Positions 24,863 through 33,649 of a DNA stretch of 64,000 nucleotides are shown one piece after another. The stretch lies in contig DATCKG010000014.1 of assembly GCA_036562385.1 (NCBI GenBank), forward strand, positions 8,701 through 72,700, read 5' to 3'. Source of the stretch: DATCKG01 sp036562385. GTDB lineage: Bacteria; Bacillota; Sulfobacillia; Symbiobacteriales; Symbiobacteriaceae. Position numbers and translations under genes: made by a program. Positions within the stretch are counted from its first letter, which is position 1, and every line of letters begins with the position of its first letter. Under the pieces are notes generated by a model. It ran no database searches and was not told where the DNA came from. It saw nothing but the letters and a program-made list of their open reading frames with translations.

Positions 24863-25162
24863 ATGAGGTATTACGAGGTGATGTTCATCGCCCGTCCCGA
24901 CCTGGATGACGAGGCCAGCCAGGCGCTGGTGGATCGGATTACCAACCTCATCAACACCAACGGCGGTGAGGTCGAGAAGGTAGAGCCGACCAAGCGGCAG
25001 CGGATGGCCTACGAAATCCAGCATTACCGGGAGGGCCTTTACACTGTCGTAAACTTCAAGGGTGAGCCGAGGACCGCGGAGGAGTTGGACCGCGTTCTGA
25101 AGATCACCGATGGAGTTCTCCGGCACATGATCGTCCGCCTCAAGGACAAGGAAAAGGAGTGA
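24863..25162 (+). CDS. rpsF: ribosomal protein S6
   Basis: A 99-residue 30S protein: MRYYEVMFIARPDLDDEASQALVDRITNLI through YTVVNFKGEPRTAEELDRVLKITDGVLRHMIVRL, the normal S6 fold without a glutamate-rich tail. ATG 24863 is preceded by GGGAGGAGGTGTACCC. S6 pairs with S18 on the platform of the small subunit, and their genes are in one operon here with ssb between them (rpsF-ssb-rpsR), as in Bacillus. Confidence 0.97.
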   Translation: MRYYEVMFIARPDLDDEASQALVDRITNLINTNGGEVEKVEPTKRQRMAYEIQHYREGLYTVVNFKGEPRTAEELDRVLKITDGVLRHMIVRLKDKEKE

Positions 25163-25181
25163 CCGGAGAGGGGGTAAGAAC

Positions 25182-25613
25182 GTGCTCAACGTCGTCGTCC
25201 TGATCGGCCGCCTTACCAGAGACCCGGAGTTGCGTTACACGCCGACGGGAAAGGCGGTTGCCCATCTCCGGTTGGCGGTGGACCGGAATACCACCAATCC
25301 CCAAGGGGAGAGAGAGACGGACTTCATCGATGTGATCGTTTGGGAACGGCAAGCTGAAACCGTGGCCAACTACCTGCAGAAGGGGCGGCTGGTGGCGGTG
25401 CACGGGCGCCTGCAGATCCGCTCCTACGAAACCCCGGACGGGCAACGCCGCGAGCGGGCCGAAGTGGTGGCCAGCCAGGTCCGGTTCCTGGACCGGGCCT
25501 CTGACAGCAGCCGCGGTCCGGGTATGCAACCGTCGCCTGACGTGTCCCCGTATGAGAGCCTCGGCATGGGAAGCGAGCCGACCCTCGACGACGACGATGA
25601 TGTCCCCTTCTGA
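25182..25613 (+). CDS. ssb: single-stranded DNA-binding protein
   Basis: A 143-residue SSB with an N-terminal OB fold (MLNVVVLIGRLTRDPELRYTPTGKAVAHLRLAVDR ... ETDFIDVIVWERQAETVANYLQKG) and a short linker ending in the acidic tip DDDDDVPF, which recruits replication and repair proteins. GTG 25182 follows GGAGAGGGGGTAAGAAC. Position between rpsF and rpsR and location on the origin-proximal right arm are conserved. Confidence 0.97.
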   Translation: MLNVVVLIGRLTRDPELRYTPTGKAVAHLRLAVDRNTTNPQGERETDFIDVIVWERQAETVANYLQKGRLVAVHGRLQIRSYETPDGQRRERAEVVASQVRFLDRASDSSRGPGMQPSPDVSPYESLGMGSEPTLDDDDDVPF

Positions 25614-25634
25614 CGCGGAAAGGAGGACGAAGCA

Positions 25635-25865
25635 GTGCGTCGTGAACGTGGGCGCAGGCCGAAGCGCCGGGTATGCAGCTTCTGCGTCGATAAGATCGAG
25701 CAGATCGACTACAAGGATGTCGCGCGGCTGAAGCGGTATATCACGGAGCGTGGCAAGATCCTGCCCCGCCGCATTTCCGGCAACTGTGCCGCGCATCAGC
25801 GCCAACTGACCACGGCCATCAAGCGGGCCCGGATTATGGCTCTGCTGCCGTTTACCGTGGAATAG
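25635..25865 (+). CDS. rpsR: ribosomal protein S18 (cysteine-containing form)
   Basis: A 76-residue basic protein with the S18 core IDYKDVARLKRYITERGKILPRRISGNCAAHQRQLTTAIKRARIMALLPF. It keeps CSFC near the N-terminus and a GNCAAHQ element, so it is the form with potential zinc ligands, which many S18 proteins lack. GTG 25635 is preceded by AAAGGAGGACGAAGCA. Confidence 0.97.
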   Translation: MRRERGRRPKRRVCSFCVDKIEQIDYKDVARLKRYITERGKILPRRISGNCAAHQRQLTTAIKRARIMALLPFTVE

Positions 25866-25999
25866 GAGGCACCGCAGGAGATTCAGGGGCATCGCACGGG
25901 CGGTGCCCCTTTCCGCACTTATGGATCCGGAGCCGGGTGAGCCCTGCGGGAACCGCCGGATGATAGGCACAAGAGGCCTCAGGGAGGATTTGCCGCATC

Positions 26000-27022
26000 A
26001 TGGATAATCGACAGACCGGAGTCCGCGGCCTGGTTTTCGGCGGCCTGATGGCCGCTCTGGCCGTGGTCTGTGCCTTGGTCCCTTTCCTGAGTGTGTTCAT
26101 GCCGATTCCGCTCACCATGGCCTACATGCGCTACGGCGGGCGAATCGCCACCATGGCGGGCATCGTGGCCGTTTTGTTCTGTGCCCTGTTTTTCGGCCCC
26201 ATTCAGGCCTTTCTGCTGCTGGTTCCGGCGGGGATTCTCCCCGGCCTGGCCTTCGGCTTTGGCTTCAGCCGCAAGCTGAGGCCCATCACCATCTCCCTGA
26301 TTGCCGTGGCGGTCTTTTTCGCCTCCTTTGGGCTGGACTATGTGGTCACCAGGGCCCTGGTGCTGGGCGGCCAGGATCCCATCGCCGCCATGTTGGAGGC
26401 CCCGGAGGTTCAGCGGCTCTTGGACACTTATCTGGGGGCCTACGAACAGCGCCTCCGCGACCTGCAGCCCACCACAGAAGCCCAGCAGCAGGCGGTGGAG
26501 CGGGCGCTGAGCCAGATGACCGAGATCCGGGAAAACATCGTCGAGGTGGCCTGGATCCTGATGCCCTCCAGCCTCTTTCTGGCCGGAGTGGTGACCACGT
26601 GGTTCAACTACCTGCTATGTCGCTGGATCCTGCCCCGTTTCGGCTTTGAGATTCCGGCCCCCACCCCCTTCGGGGATCTGCGCCTGCCCCTGTGGCTCAC
26701 CTGGGTGCTGGTGGCGGCTCTGTTTGGCGCCAGCTTCGTCGGGGACTCCCTCCTGAACGCCCCGCTATGGGCCCGGGCGATCATCAACCTGGCCAATCCC
26801 CTCCTCTACATCTTCGGGGTGGCGGGGATGGCCGTCGCATACGGATTTCTGCGCCGGAAGGGTCTGGATAAGCCCGTGGCGGTCTTGCTGACCCTGGCGG
26901 TCCTGCTGATGTTCGGGCAGTGGGGGCTTTACTTCTACTTGATGTTGGCGATGTGGGACACCGTCTTTGATTTCCGGGGCCTGGGACATGGGATGTTCAA
27001 CCGCCCGCGCGGTTCGACGTGA
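26000..27022 (+). CDS. yybS: YybS family membrane protein (DUF2232)
   Basis: A 340-residue polytopic protein with about eight hydrophobic segments and a central soluble stretch (LLDTYLGAYEQRLRDLQPTTEAQQQAVERALSQMTEIREN). The N-terminal GLVFGGLMAALAVVCALVPFLSVFMPIPLTMAYMRYG is typical of YybS. In Bacillus, yybS is followed by gdpP and rplI; here rplI follows after 12 bases with no gdpP between. ATG 26000 has AGGGAGGATTTGCCGCATC upstream. Function unknown; the fold resembles small-molecule transporter subunits. Confidence 0.85.
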   Translation: MDNRQTGVRGLVFGGLMAALAVVCALVPFLSVFMPIPLTMAYMRYGGRIATMAGIVAVLFCALFFGPIQAFLLLVPAGILPGLAFGFGFSRKLRPITISLIAVAVFFASFGLDYVVTRALVLGGQDPIAAMLEAPEVQRLLDTYLGAYEQRLRDLQPTTEAQQQAVERALSQMTEIRENIVEVAWILMPSSLFLAGVVTTWFNYLLCRWILPRFGFEIPAPTPFGDLRLPLWLTWVLVAALFGASFVGDSLLNAPLWARAIINLANPLLYIFGVAGMAVAYGFLRRKGLDKPVAVLLTLAVLLMFGQWGLYFYLMLAMWDTVFDFRGLGHGMFNRPRGST

Positions 27023-27034
27023 GGAGGGATGCCA

Positions 27035-27481
27035 GTGAAGGTCATTCTGAAGGCCGATGTGAAAGGAACGGGCAAGAAGGGGCAGACCGTTGAGGTCGCC
27101 GACGGCTACGCACGCAATTACCTGATTCCCCGGGGACTGGCGGTGGAAGCATCGGCTTCGGCGCTCAAGAGCCTGGAAGAGGAGCGCAAAGCCCAGCAGC
27201 GGAAACAGGAGCGGCTGATCGCCCAGCTGACGGCCCTCCGGGATCAGTTGGAGGGAAAGACCATCCAGGTGCCGGCCAAGACCGGGGAAGGCGGCCGCCT
27301 CTTCGGCTCGGTCACCAACAAGGACATTGCGGCAGCCATCTCCAAGTATCTGGGGCAGGAGTTTGACCGCAAGTATGTGGATCTGCCCACACCCATCAAG
27401 TCCCTGGGGGTCTATCCGGTGACCCTGCGCCTGGGACACAACATTTCTGGTACAATTAACGTTGAAATCGTCGCGGAGTAG
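27035..27481 (+). CDS. rplI: ribosomal protein L9
   Basis: A 148-residue protein of normal length: MKVILKADVKGTGKKGQTVEVADGYARNYLIPRGLAVEA (N-terminal rRNA-binding domain), a long connecting helix and the C-terminal domain ending ISGTINVEIVAE. GTG 27035 is chosen over the in-frame ATG 27029 because GAGGAGGG ends one base before that ATG but seven before the GTG, and this start gives the canonical N-terminus. Confidence 0.96.
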   Translation: MKVILKADVKGTGKKGQTVEVADGYARNYLIPRGLAVEASASALKSLEEERKAQQRKQERLIAQLTALRDQLEGKTIQVPAKTGEGGRLFGSVTNKDIAAAISKYLGQEFDRKYVDLPTPIKSLGVYPVTLRLGHNISGTINVEIVAE

Positions 27482-27558
27482 CGGGCGGCCCGACCGGTTC
27501 CACCGGCTCGGGCTGCAACTGGCTTGGAAGGAGGTGAAGGGGCGCGGCCCCGGAACCG

Positions 27559-29520
27559 ATGAAAGAGCTTCTCGATCGGCTGATCAGGTCGCGTCGCCAG
27601 GCCGAGCGGTCCGACCCGGGGGCAGCGGGTGCGGACGACCAACTGGAACGCCAGGTGGGGACGCTGTTCGGGCTCCTCACCAACCTCTGGGGCCCGGAGC
27701 GCCTGGTGTTGAAAGCGGGCAAGTTGGAAGCCCTCTCCCTCATGAAATCGGACAACGTGGGCGAACAGGTTCTGGCCCTGCAGCGCCTGGTCTACGAAGA
27801 TCCCACCATCGACGCGGTTCCGCACCGTTCCGAGATTCCTGCCATCCTGGAGGAACTGGAAGATGTGATTGCCGACATGCTGGCCCGCCGGTCGGTGGAG
27901 GAAGAGATTGAGAAAAAGGTCCAGCAGCGGATGCAGGAACGGAACGAGGACTACTACCGGGAGATCAAGCAGCAGGTCCTGCGGGAGGACGCCGGCCCCG
28001 AGACGGCCGCGACCCTCAAGAAACTGCAGGAACTGGAGGAACTGGATAAGAAGCGGCTGTCTCGCACGGCCATGGAGGTGCTGCGGCCCACCAGTCTGGA
28101 CCAGGTGGTGGGACAGGAGCGGGCCATCAAGGCGCTGCTGGCGAAGATCGCCTCGCCCTTTCCGCAGCATGTGATCCTCTACGGGCCCCCCGGCGTGGGG
28201 AAGACCACGGTGGCGCGTCTTGCCCTGGAGGCGGCCAAGAAGCTGCGGTTTACTCCCTTTGACGAGAACGCGCCCTTCGTGGAGGTGGACGGCACCACCC
28301 TCCGGTGGGATCCCCGGGAGGTCACCAACCCCCTGCTGGGAAGCGTGCACGATCCGATCTACCAGGGCGCCCGCCGGGAGATGGCCGACACCGGCGTGCC
28401 GGAGCCGAAGCTGGGGCTGGTGACGGAAGCCCACGGCGGCGTGCTCTTCATCGACGAGATCGGCGAGCTGGACCCGATGCTGCAGAACAAACTGCTGAAG
28501 GTCCTGGAGGACAAGCGCGTCTACTTCGATTCCAGCTACTATGACCCCAACGATCCCATGGTGCCCCAGTACATCAAGAAGCTCTTTGCCGAGGGGGCGC
28601 CGGCGGACTTCATCCTGATCGGTGCCACCACCCGGGATCCCAGTGAGATCAACCCGGCTCTCCGCTCCCGGTGTGCGGAGGTCTTCTTTGAACCGCTTTC
28701 CCCGGAGCACATCCAGCAGATCATTCGGGGGGCGGCGGAGCGGCTGAAGGTCCGCCTGGAGCCCGGCGTGGACGAGCTGATCTCCGAGTACACCGTGGAG
28801 GGGCGCAAGGCCATCGGCATCCTGGCGGACGCGTACGGACTCGCCCTGTATCAGTTGGGCGACGCGCCCCTGGGGCCCGAACCCCTGCTCATCACGAAGC
28901 AGCATGTGCAGGAGATCATCAAGACCAGCCGCCTGACCCCCAACGTCTACCAGAAGGCCTCCCAGACTCCGGAGGTGGGACGGATCTTCGGCCTCGGAGT
29001 GCTGGGCTACATGGGGACTGTGCTGGAGATCGAGGCGGTGGCCTTCCGGGCCCGGGAGCCGGGGAAGGGCTCGCTGCGCATCAACGACACCGCCGGCTCC
29101 ATGACCAAGGACTCCCTCTTCTCTGCCGCCGCGGTGGTCCGGCAGGTGACCGGAGAGGACCTTTCCAACTGGGACGTCCACGTCAATGTCGTGGGCGGCG
29201 GGCGCATCGACGGTCCCAGTGCCGGGGTGGCCATCTACCTGGCCATGATCTCTGCCATCCAGGGGCGGCCGATCCGGCAGGATACGGCCATCACCGGGGA
29301 GGTCTCCATCCGCGGTGCGGTCAGGGCCATCGGCGGGGTCTACGAGAAGATCTACGGAGCCAAGCAGGCGGGCATGCGCCGGGTAATCCTCCCCGAGGAG
29401 AACCGGAAGGATGTGCCGGACGACATCACCGGCATCGAGATCTGCTTTGTCTCCACCATCCAGGAAGCCATGCGGCTGATGCTGGTGGATGACGCGGCCT
29501 GTGCCGCCCAGGCAAGCTAG
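27559..29520 (+). CDS. lonC: Lon-type ATP-dependent protease (LonC-like)
   Basis: A 653-residue protease. A helical N-terminal region with coiled-coil character (110-165) replaces the classical Lon N-domain. The AAA+ module has Walker A GPPGVGKTT (209-217) and Walker B GGVLFIDEIGEL, with a long insertion between (NPLLGSVHDPIYQGARRE...) as in LonB/LonC. The C-terminal protease domain has catalytic S554 in GRIDGPSAG and K597 in GGVYEKIYGAKQAG. No membrane segment is visible, favouring LonC over archaeal-type LonB. It is inserted between rplI and dnaB. Likely role is protein quality control. Confidence 0.85.
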   Translation: MKELLDRLIRSRRQAERSDPGAAGADDQLERQVGTLFGLLTNLWGPERLVLKAGKLEALSLMKSDNVGEQVLALQRLVYEDPTIDAVPHRSEIPAILEELEDVIADMLARRSVEEEIEKKVQQRMQERNEDYYREIKQQVLREDAGPETAATLKKLQELEELDKKRLSRTAMEVLRPTSLDQVVGQERAIKALLAKIASPFPQHVILYGPPGVGKTTVARLALEAAKKLRFTPFDENAPFVEVDGTTLRWDPREVTNPLLGSVHDPIYQGARREMADTGVPEPKLGLVTEAHGGVLFIDEIGELDPMLQNKLLKVLEDKRVYFDSSYYDPNDPMVPQYIKKLFAEGAPADFILIGATTRDPSEINPALRSRCAEVFFEPLSPEHIQQIIRGAAERLKVRLEPGVDELISEYTVEGRKAIGILADAYGLALYQLGDAPLGPEPLLITKQHVQEIIKTSRLTPNVYQKASQTPEVGRIFGLGVLGYMGTVLEIEAVAFRAREPGKGSLRINDTAGSMTKDSLFSAAAVVRQVTGEDLSNWDVHVNVVGGGRIDGPSAGVAIYLAMISAIQGRPIRQDTAITGEVSIRGAVRAIGGVYEKIYGAKQAGMRRVILPEENRKDVPDDITGIEICFVSTIQEAMRLMLVDDAACAAQAS

Positions 29521-29601
29521 CGCGGCTCGCCGCGGCCCCGGCAGGATTTCCGGCCCCGGAGGCGAAAATGCAGGGGGAACTTATGTTTGGAGGCCGTGGG
29601 C

Positions 29602-30945
29602 ATGAACGCCTTCAGTGAGCGGGTTCCGCCGCACAACCTGGAAGCAGAACAGTCCGTCCTGGGTGCGATGCTGATCGACAGCGAAGTGGTATCCCGCATC
29701 GTCAATCTGCTGCACCCGGAGGATTTCTACGTCGACCGGCACCAGCAGATCTTCGCGGCCATGCTCTCCCTGTTCAACCGGGGCGAACCGGTGGACCTGA
29801 TTACCGTGCAGGATGAGCTGCGCAACCGCAACCTGCTGGAGGAGGTCGGCGGTCTTACCTACCTGACCAGCCTCATCAACCTGGTGCCCACCACGGCCAA
29901 CGCCGAGCAGTATGCCCGGATCGTCGAAGAAAAGGCCACCCTGCGCCGGCTGCAGGTGGTGGCCCGCAAGATTGTGGAGGACTGCTATACCTCCGAGGAC
30001 ACCGAGGCCACGCTGCAGGAAGCGGAAAAGGCGATCTTTGCGGTCACCCAGCGGCGGGGCAGCAAGGGCTACAAGCACATCAAGGAGGCGCTGGTGGACG
30101 CCTACAGCCACCTGGAGGTGCTGTACGGCTCCAAGGGCCGGACCACCGGGATTCCCTCGGGGTTTCGGGACCTGGACCAGCTTTCCGCCGGCTTTCAGAA
30201 ATCGGATCTGATCATCGTCGCGGCGCGGCCGTCGGTGGGGAAGACCGCCTTTACGCTGAACATCGCCCGCAACGCGGCGGTGATGAGCAAGGCGAAGGTG
30301 ATGTTCTTCAGCCTGGAGATGTCGGCGGAGCAGCTGGCCATGCGTCTGCTGGCCGCCGAAGCGGCGGTGGACGGCCACCGGCTGCGGACCGGCCAGCTGC
30401 AGGACCAGGACTGGCAGCGGCTGGGCGCTGCCCTGGCGACCCTGGCGGAGGCCGACATCTTCATCGATGACACGCCCAACTGCTCGCTGGCCGAGGTCCG
30501 GGCCAAGAGCCGTCAGGTGGCCCAGGAGCACGGGCTGGATCTGATCATCATCGACTACCTGCAGCTGATGACCATACCGCCCAGGCCCGGGCAGCAGCTC
30601 AACCGGCAGCAGGAGATCTCCGAGATCTCCCGGTCCCTCAAGGGCCTGGCCCGCGAACTGAACGTGCCGGTGATCGCCTTGTCCCAGCTTTCCCGTTCCG
30701 TGGAGCAGCGGCAGGACAAGCGGCCCATCCTGTCGGATCTGCGGGAGTCCGGTGCCATCGAGCAGGACGCGGACATGGTCGCATTCCTGTACCGGGAAGA
30801 CTATTACGACCCGGATTCCGACAAGAAGAACCGGGTGGAGGTGATCATTGCCAAGCACCGGAACGGGCCGGTGGGCTCCGTGGAGCTTTACTTCATGAAG
30901 GACATTCAGAAGATGGTGGGCATGGAACAGGCCCGGGGGGCATGA
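29602..30945 (+). CDS. dnaB: replicative DNA helicase DnaB (DnaC in Bacillus nomenclature)
   Basis: A 447-residue hexameric helicase. The N-terminal primase-interaction domain starts VPPHNLEAEQSVLGAMLIDSEVV, then a linker, and a RecA-like domain with Walker A ARPSVGKTA (208-216) and DLIIIDYLQLM as Walker B, followed by LSRSVEQRQDKRPILSDLRESGAIEQDADMVAFLYR. ATG 29602 has GGAGG eight bases upstream; an in-frame TTG 15 bases earlier overlaps that site. No intein is present. Its stop lies inside the terminator hairpin. Confidence 0.97.
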   Translation: MNAFSERVPPHNLEAEQSVLGAMLIDSEVVSRIVNLLHPEDFYVDRHQQIFAAMLSLFNRGEPVDLITVQDELRNRNLLEEVGGLTYLTSLINLVPTTANAEQYARIVEEKATLRRLQVVARKIVEDCYTSEDTEATLQEAEKAIFAVTQRRGSKGYKHIKEALVDAYSHLEVLYGSKGRTTGIPSGFRDLDQLSAGFQKSDLIIVAARPSVGKTAFTLNIARNAAVMSKAKVMFFSLEMSAEQLAMRLLAAEAAVDGHRLRTGQLQDQDWQRLGAALATLAEADIFIDDTPNCSLAEVRAKSRQVAQEHGLDLIIIDYLQLMTIPPRPGQQLNRQQEISEISRSLKGLARELNVPVIALSQLSRSVEQRQDKRPILSDLRESGAIEQDADMVAFLYREDYYDPDSDKKNRVEVIIAKHRNGPVGSVELYFMKDIQKMVGMEQARGA

Positions 30946-30962
30946 GGCTCTCGGGCTTTTTT
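30931..30962 (+). terminator. intrinsic terminator after dnaB
   Basis: GCCCGGGGG (30931-30939) can pair with CTCTCGGGC (30947-30955) using two G-U pairs, followed by TTTTTT to 30962. The dnaB stop codon is in the loop. Confidence 0.75.
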
Positions 30963-31057
30963 CTGCCCTGGGCTGCCGCCCGGAATAATCAAGAGATCCT
31001 CAACGACGCGGCCAGCTTCTCCCATCGCGACGCCGCGGAAATGTTAGACGTCGCGAG

Positions 31058-31088
31058 TTATCAACATGATGTTCACACCTGTGGATGA
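31058..31088. promoter_or_regulatory. DnaA-box-like pair upstream of purA
   Basis: TTATCAACA (31058-31066) and TGTGGATGA (31080-31088) each differ by one base from the DnaA consensus in their orientation, and lie 15 bases or more upstream of the purA -35 hexamer. Chance occurrence cannot be excluded. Confidence 0.4.
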
Positions 31089-31103
31089 GACTTCAGGGCT
31101 GCG

Positions 31104-31132
31104 TTGACAGCCCCCTACGGGAATGCTAAGAT
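31104..31132 (+). promoter_or_regulatory. purA promoter
   Basis: Perfect TTGACA (31104-31109) and TAAGAT (31127-31132) with 17-base spacing, 66 bases before the purA start. Confidence 0.8.
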
Positions 31133-31198
31133 GTTGGCTGGCTTTTTTGGCCGCTCCGCTAGCCGCGGGCGGACTGTGGAAGTTGGGAGGTGCCCCCT

Positions 31199-32497
31199 TT
31201 GTCTGTAGTCGTCGTCATGGGTGCACAGTGGGGGGACGAGGGAAAGGGCAAGTTCGTCGACTTGCTTGCTTCCCACGCCGATGTGGTGGTCAGGGCCACT
31301 GGCGGCTCCAACGCCGGGCACACCGTATGGGCCAACGGGCAGCAGTACAAACTGCATCAGATCCCTTCGGGGATCCTGTATAAAGGAACTCTGTGCGTCA
31401 TTGGCAACGGTGTCGTGCTGGACCCGCTGAAATTGCTGGAGGAGATGGACGAGCTCCAGTCCCGGGGCGTGGACCTGTCCGGCCTCCGGATCAGTGCGGC
31501 CGCCCACATCGTCTTCCCCTACCACATCCGCCTCGACGGGGCGGAGGAAGACCGCAAGGGCGTGCACCGAATCGGCACGACCCGGCGGGGGATCGGTCCG
31601 GCGTACATGGACAAGTATGCCCGGACAGGCATCCGTATGGTGGATCTGCTGGACCGGGATGAGTTCATTCCGAAGCTGGCCCGCCAGCTGGAGATCAAGA
31701 ACCAGCTCTTGGAGAAGGTCTATGGCCTCCCGGGCTTTACCCTGGAGGAGATTGTGGAGCCGTATCTGGCCGCTGCAGAGCGGCTGCGCCCCTACGTGAC
31801 CAACACGGTGGAACTGATCAACGACGCCATCGACGCCGGAAAGCATGTCCTCTTCGAAGGTGCCCAGGGGCATCTGCTAGACATCGATTTCGGCACGTAC
31901 CCCTATGTGACGGCCTCGCATCCCATCGCGGCCGGCGCCCTGATCGGCGCCGGAGTGGGTCCCACGCGGGTGAACCGGGTGGTGGGCGTGGTGAAGGCCT
32001 ACACCTCCCGGGTTGGCGAGGGTCCCTTCCCGACCGAACTGCTGGATGAGACGGGCAACCGGATCCGTGAAGAGGGCCACGAGTACGGCACCACCACCGG
32101 CCGGCCTCGCCGCGTGGGTTGGCTGGACCTGGTGATGGTCCGCTACGCCTGCCGGGTCAGCGGCATTACCGACCTGGCGGTGCCGCACCTGGACACGTTG
32201 GCCCGGACCGGCATCAAGACCCTCAAGGTCTGCGTGGGGTACCGGATGCCCGACGGCACCGTGACCCGTCAGTTCCCGGTGGGGCTGAAGGCCCTCAGCC
32301 AGGTGCAGCCGGTCTACACCGAACTGCCCAACTGGCCGTGGGATGAGGCGAACCCGCCGCGCCGCTACGAGGACCTGCCCGAGGGCGCCCGGCGCTACCT
32401 GGAACTGATCGAGGACTTTACCGGTGTGCCGGTGAGCATCGTGGGGGTCGGCAGCGAGCGGACCGACGCGATCTGCCGGACCACCTTCTTCGAGTAA
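31199..32497 (+). CDS. purA: adenylosuccinate synthetase
   Basis: A 432-residue GTP-dependent enzyme joining IMP and aspartate to adenylosuccinate, the first committed AMP step. Visible motifs: VVVVMGAQWGDEGKGKFVDLLA (P-loop and catalytic Asp), GGSNAGHTV, GTTRRGIGPAYMDK, FEGAQGHLLDIDFGTYPYVTAS, and EYGTTTGRPRRVGWLDL. TTG 31199 is favoured since GGGAGG lies eight bases upstream; the GTG at 31190 overlaps that site. dnaB-purA-walR order is conserved with Bacillus. Confidence 0.97.
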   Translation: MSVVVVMGAQWGDEGKGKFVDLLASHADVVVRATGGSNAGHTVWANGQQYKLHQIPSGILYKGTLCVIGNGVVLDPLKLLEEMDELQSRGVDLSGLRISAAAHIVFPYHIRLDGAEEDRKGVHRIGTTRRGIGPAYMDKYARTGIRMVDLLDRDEFIPKLARQLEIKNQLLEKVYGLPGFTLEEIVEPYLAAAERLRPYVTNTVELINDAIDAGKHVLFEGAQGHLLDIDFGTYPYVTASHPIAAGALIGAGVGPTRVNRVVGVVKAYTSRVGEGPFPTELLDETGNRIREEGHEYGTTTGRPRRVGWLDLVMVRYACRVSGITDLAVPHLDTLARTGIKTLKVCVGYRMPDGTVTRQFPVGLKALSQVQPVYTELPNWPWDEANPPRRYEDLPEGARRYLELIEDFTGVPVSIVGVGSERTDAICRTTFFE

Positions 32498-32523
32498 TCC
32501 AAACAAAATATGTAGGCCATTCA

Positions 32524-32555
32524 GCGGAGACCATCAGGTCTCCGCTCTATTTTTT
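32524..32555 (+). terminator. intrinsic terminator after purA
   Basis: GCGGAGACC (32524-32532) / GGTCTCCGC (32537-32545) perfect stem, then TCTATTTTTT. Confidence 0.92.
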
Positions 32556-32650
32556 CCCTTTCCGCCAGACTCTGACAAATTTCGCCACGCCGCCCTGCTA
32601 TGCTGGACCCGGATGCCTTCTATCACGGTGCGAAAGGGGTGTCCCCACTG

Positions 32651-33349
32651 ATGGGACCGCTGAGAAGGTCTCAGGTGGCGGCCGCCCTCGTGGTCCTCAT
32701 CGCCGGGCTCGTAAGCCTGCTCTACGAGTTCGGGCGGGTTCAGGGGGCGTCCGCCGACCTGGCCGCTCATGAGGTCGGCTTGGCAGGCGAACGGGTGGAA
32801 CAGGAAGCGTGGGCGTCGCAGCGGCAGCAGGTCCGTCTCTCCCACGCCCGGCAGCTGCAGGTCTGGGAGGAACGGAGCCGGGCGGAGACGGCCCTGGTGG
32901 CCCACCGCAGTCTTGTCCACCAGCAAACCCGATATCAAGCTGCGTCGGATCCCCGGGTGGACGATCTGGTCCCGGAGGCATACCGCCGCATCCTTCTGGA
33001 GGTGGCAGCGGAGTACAACATCGATCCCCGGCTTCTGGCCGCGGTGGTGACCATCGAGAGCCGCTGGAACGCCCGGGCGGTGGGCGCCCATCAGGACAGC
33101 GGCCTCATGCAGATCCTCCCTTCCACGGCCGAGGCCATAGCCAGGGGGATGGGACTGAAGGAGTATAACATCTTCGATCCCCGTACCAACCTGTCCATGG
33201 GGGCCTGGTACCTCAGGCAACTGTATGAGCAGTACGGCAGTTGGCCGCAAGCGCTGGCAGCCTACAACGGCGGACCCGCAGCGGCCCAGCAGGGGGCTAA
33301 CCACCGCTACACCCAACAGGTGATGGCGGTCTACCACCAGGGCGCCTGA
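32651..33349 (+). CDS. membrane-anchored lytic transglycosylase (SLT family)
   Basis: A 232-residue protein with an N-terminal membrane anchor (VAAALVVLIAGLVSLLYEFG), a helical linker and a C-terminal SLT domain. The catalytic glutamate is E136 in AVVTIESRWNARAVG, followed by the family motifs SGLMQILPSTAEAIA and AYNGGP. It should cleave the MurNAc-GlcNAc bond of peptidoglycan outside the membrane. ATG 32651 is chosen, with an AAAGGGGTG element 12 bases upstream; GTG 32639 is an alternative. It is monocistronic between two terminator-like structures. Confidence 0.88.
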   Translation: MGPLRRSQVAAALVVLIAGLVSLLYEFGRVQGASADLAAHEVGLAGERVEQEAWASQRQQVRLSHARQLQVWEERSRAETALVAHRSLVHQQTRYQAASDPRVDDLVPEAYRRILLEVAAEYNIDPRLLAAVVTIESRWNARAVGAHQDSGLMQILPSTAEAIARGMGLKEYNIFDPRTNLSMGAWYLRQLYEQYGSWPQALAAYNGGPAAAQQGANHRYTQQVMAVYHQGA

Positions 33350-33649
33350 CCGCCCCGGAAGGGCACGGCAGTACGGACGGCCCTGCCGGCGCCCGCGGCA
33401 TCCCGCGTTCCCCCGATGAGCCGGCGACGGCCGGCAGCGATGCGTCAGTGGGGTCTCCCCCGGCGAGGTGCAGTGCCGGCGTGGGAGGCCCCCGGAGGGG
33501 CGAGGCCTGCAGGGGCGAGGATTGTCCTGCAGGCAGGAGAGTCGGGGCGATTGGCAGCCCAGGGGCTGCCCAATCCCCTCAGTAGGGTGGGAATGCGGCG
33601 CCGAAAGGGTACCCGGCGGGGGTTTCGGCACCGTCCGATACCCGGCCCA
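33350..33649. other. intergenic stretch between convergent cell-wall genes
   Basis: 300 bases between the 3' ends of the transglycosylase and LysM-M23 genes. It is GC-rich with several inverted repeats, for example GGCAGCCC (33555-33562) with GGGCTGCC (33564-33571) and CCTGCAGG-type repeats near 33508-33534. No credible reading frame, tRNA or clear terminator U-run is visible. Confidence 0.5.
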
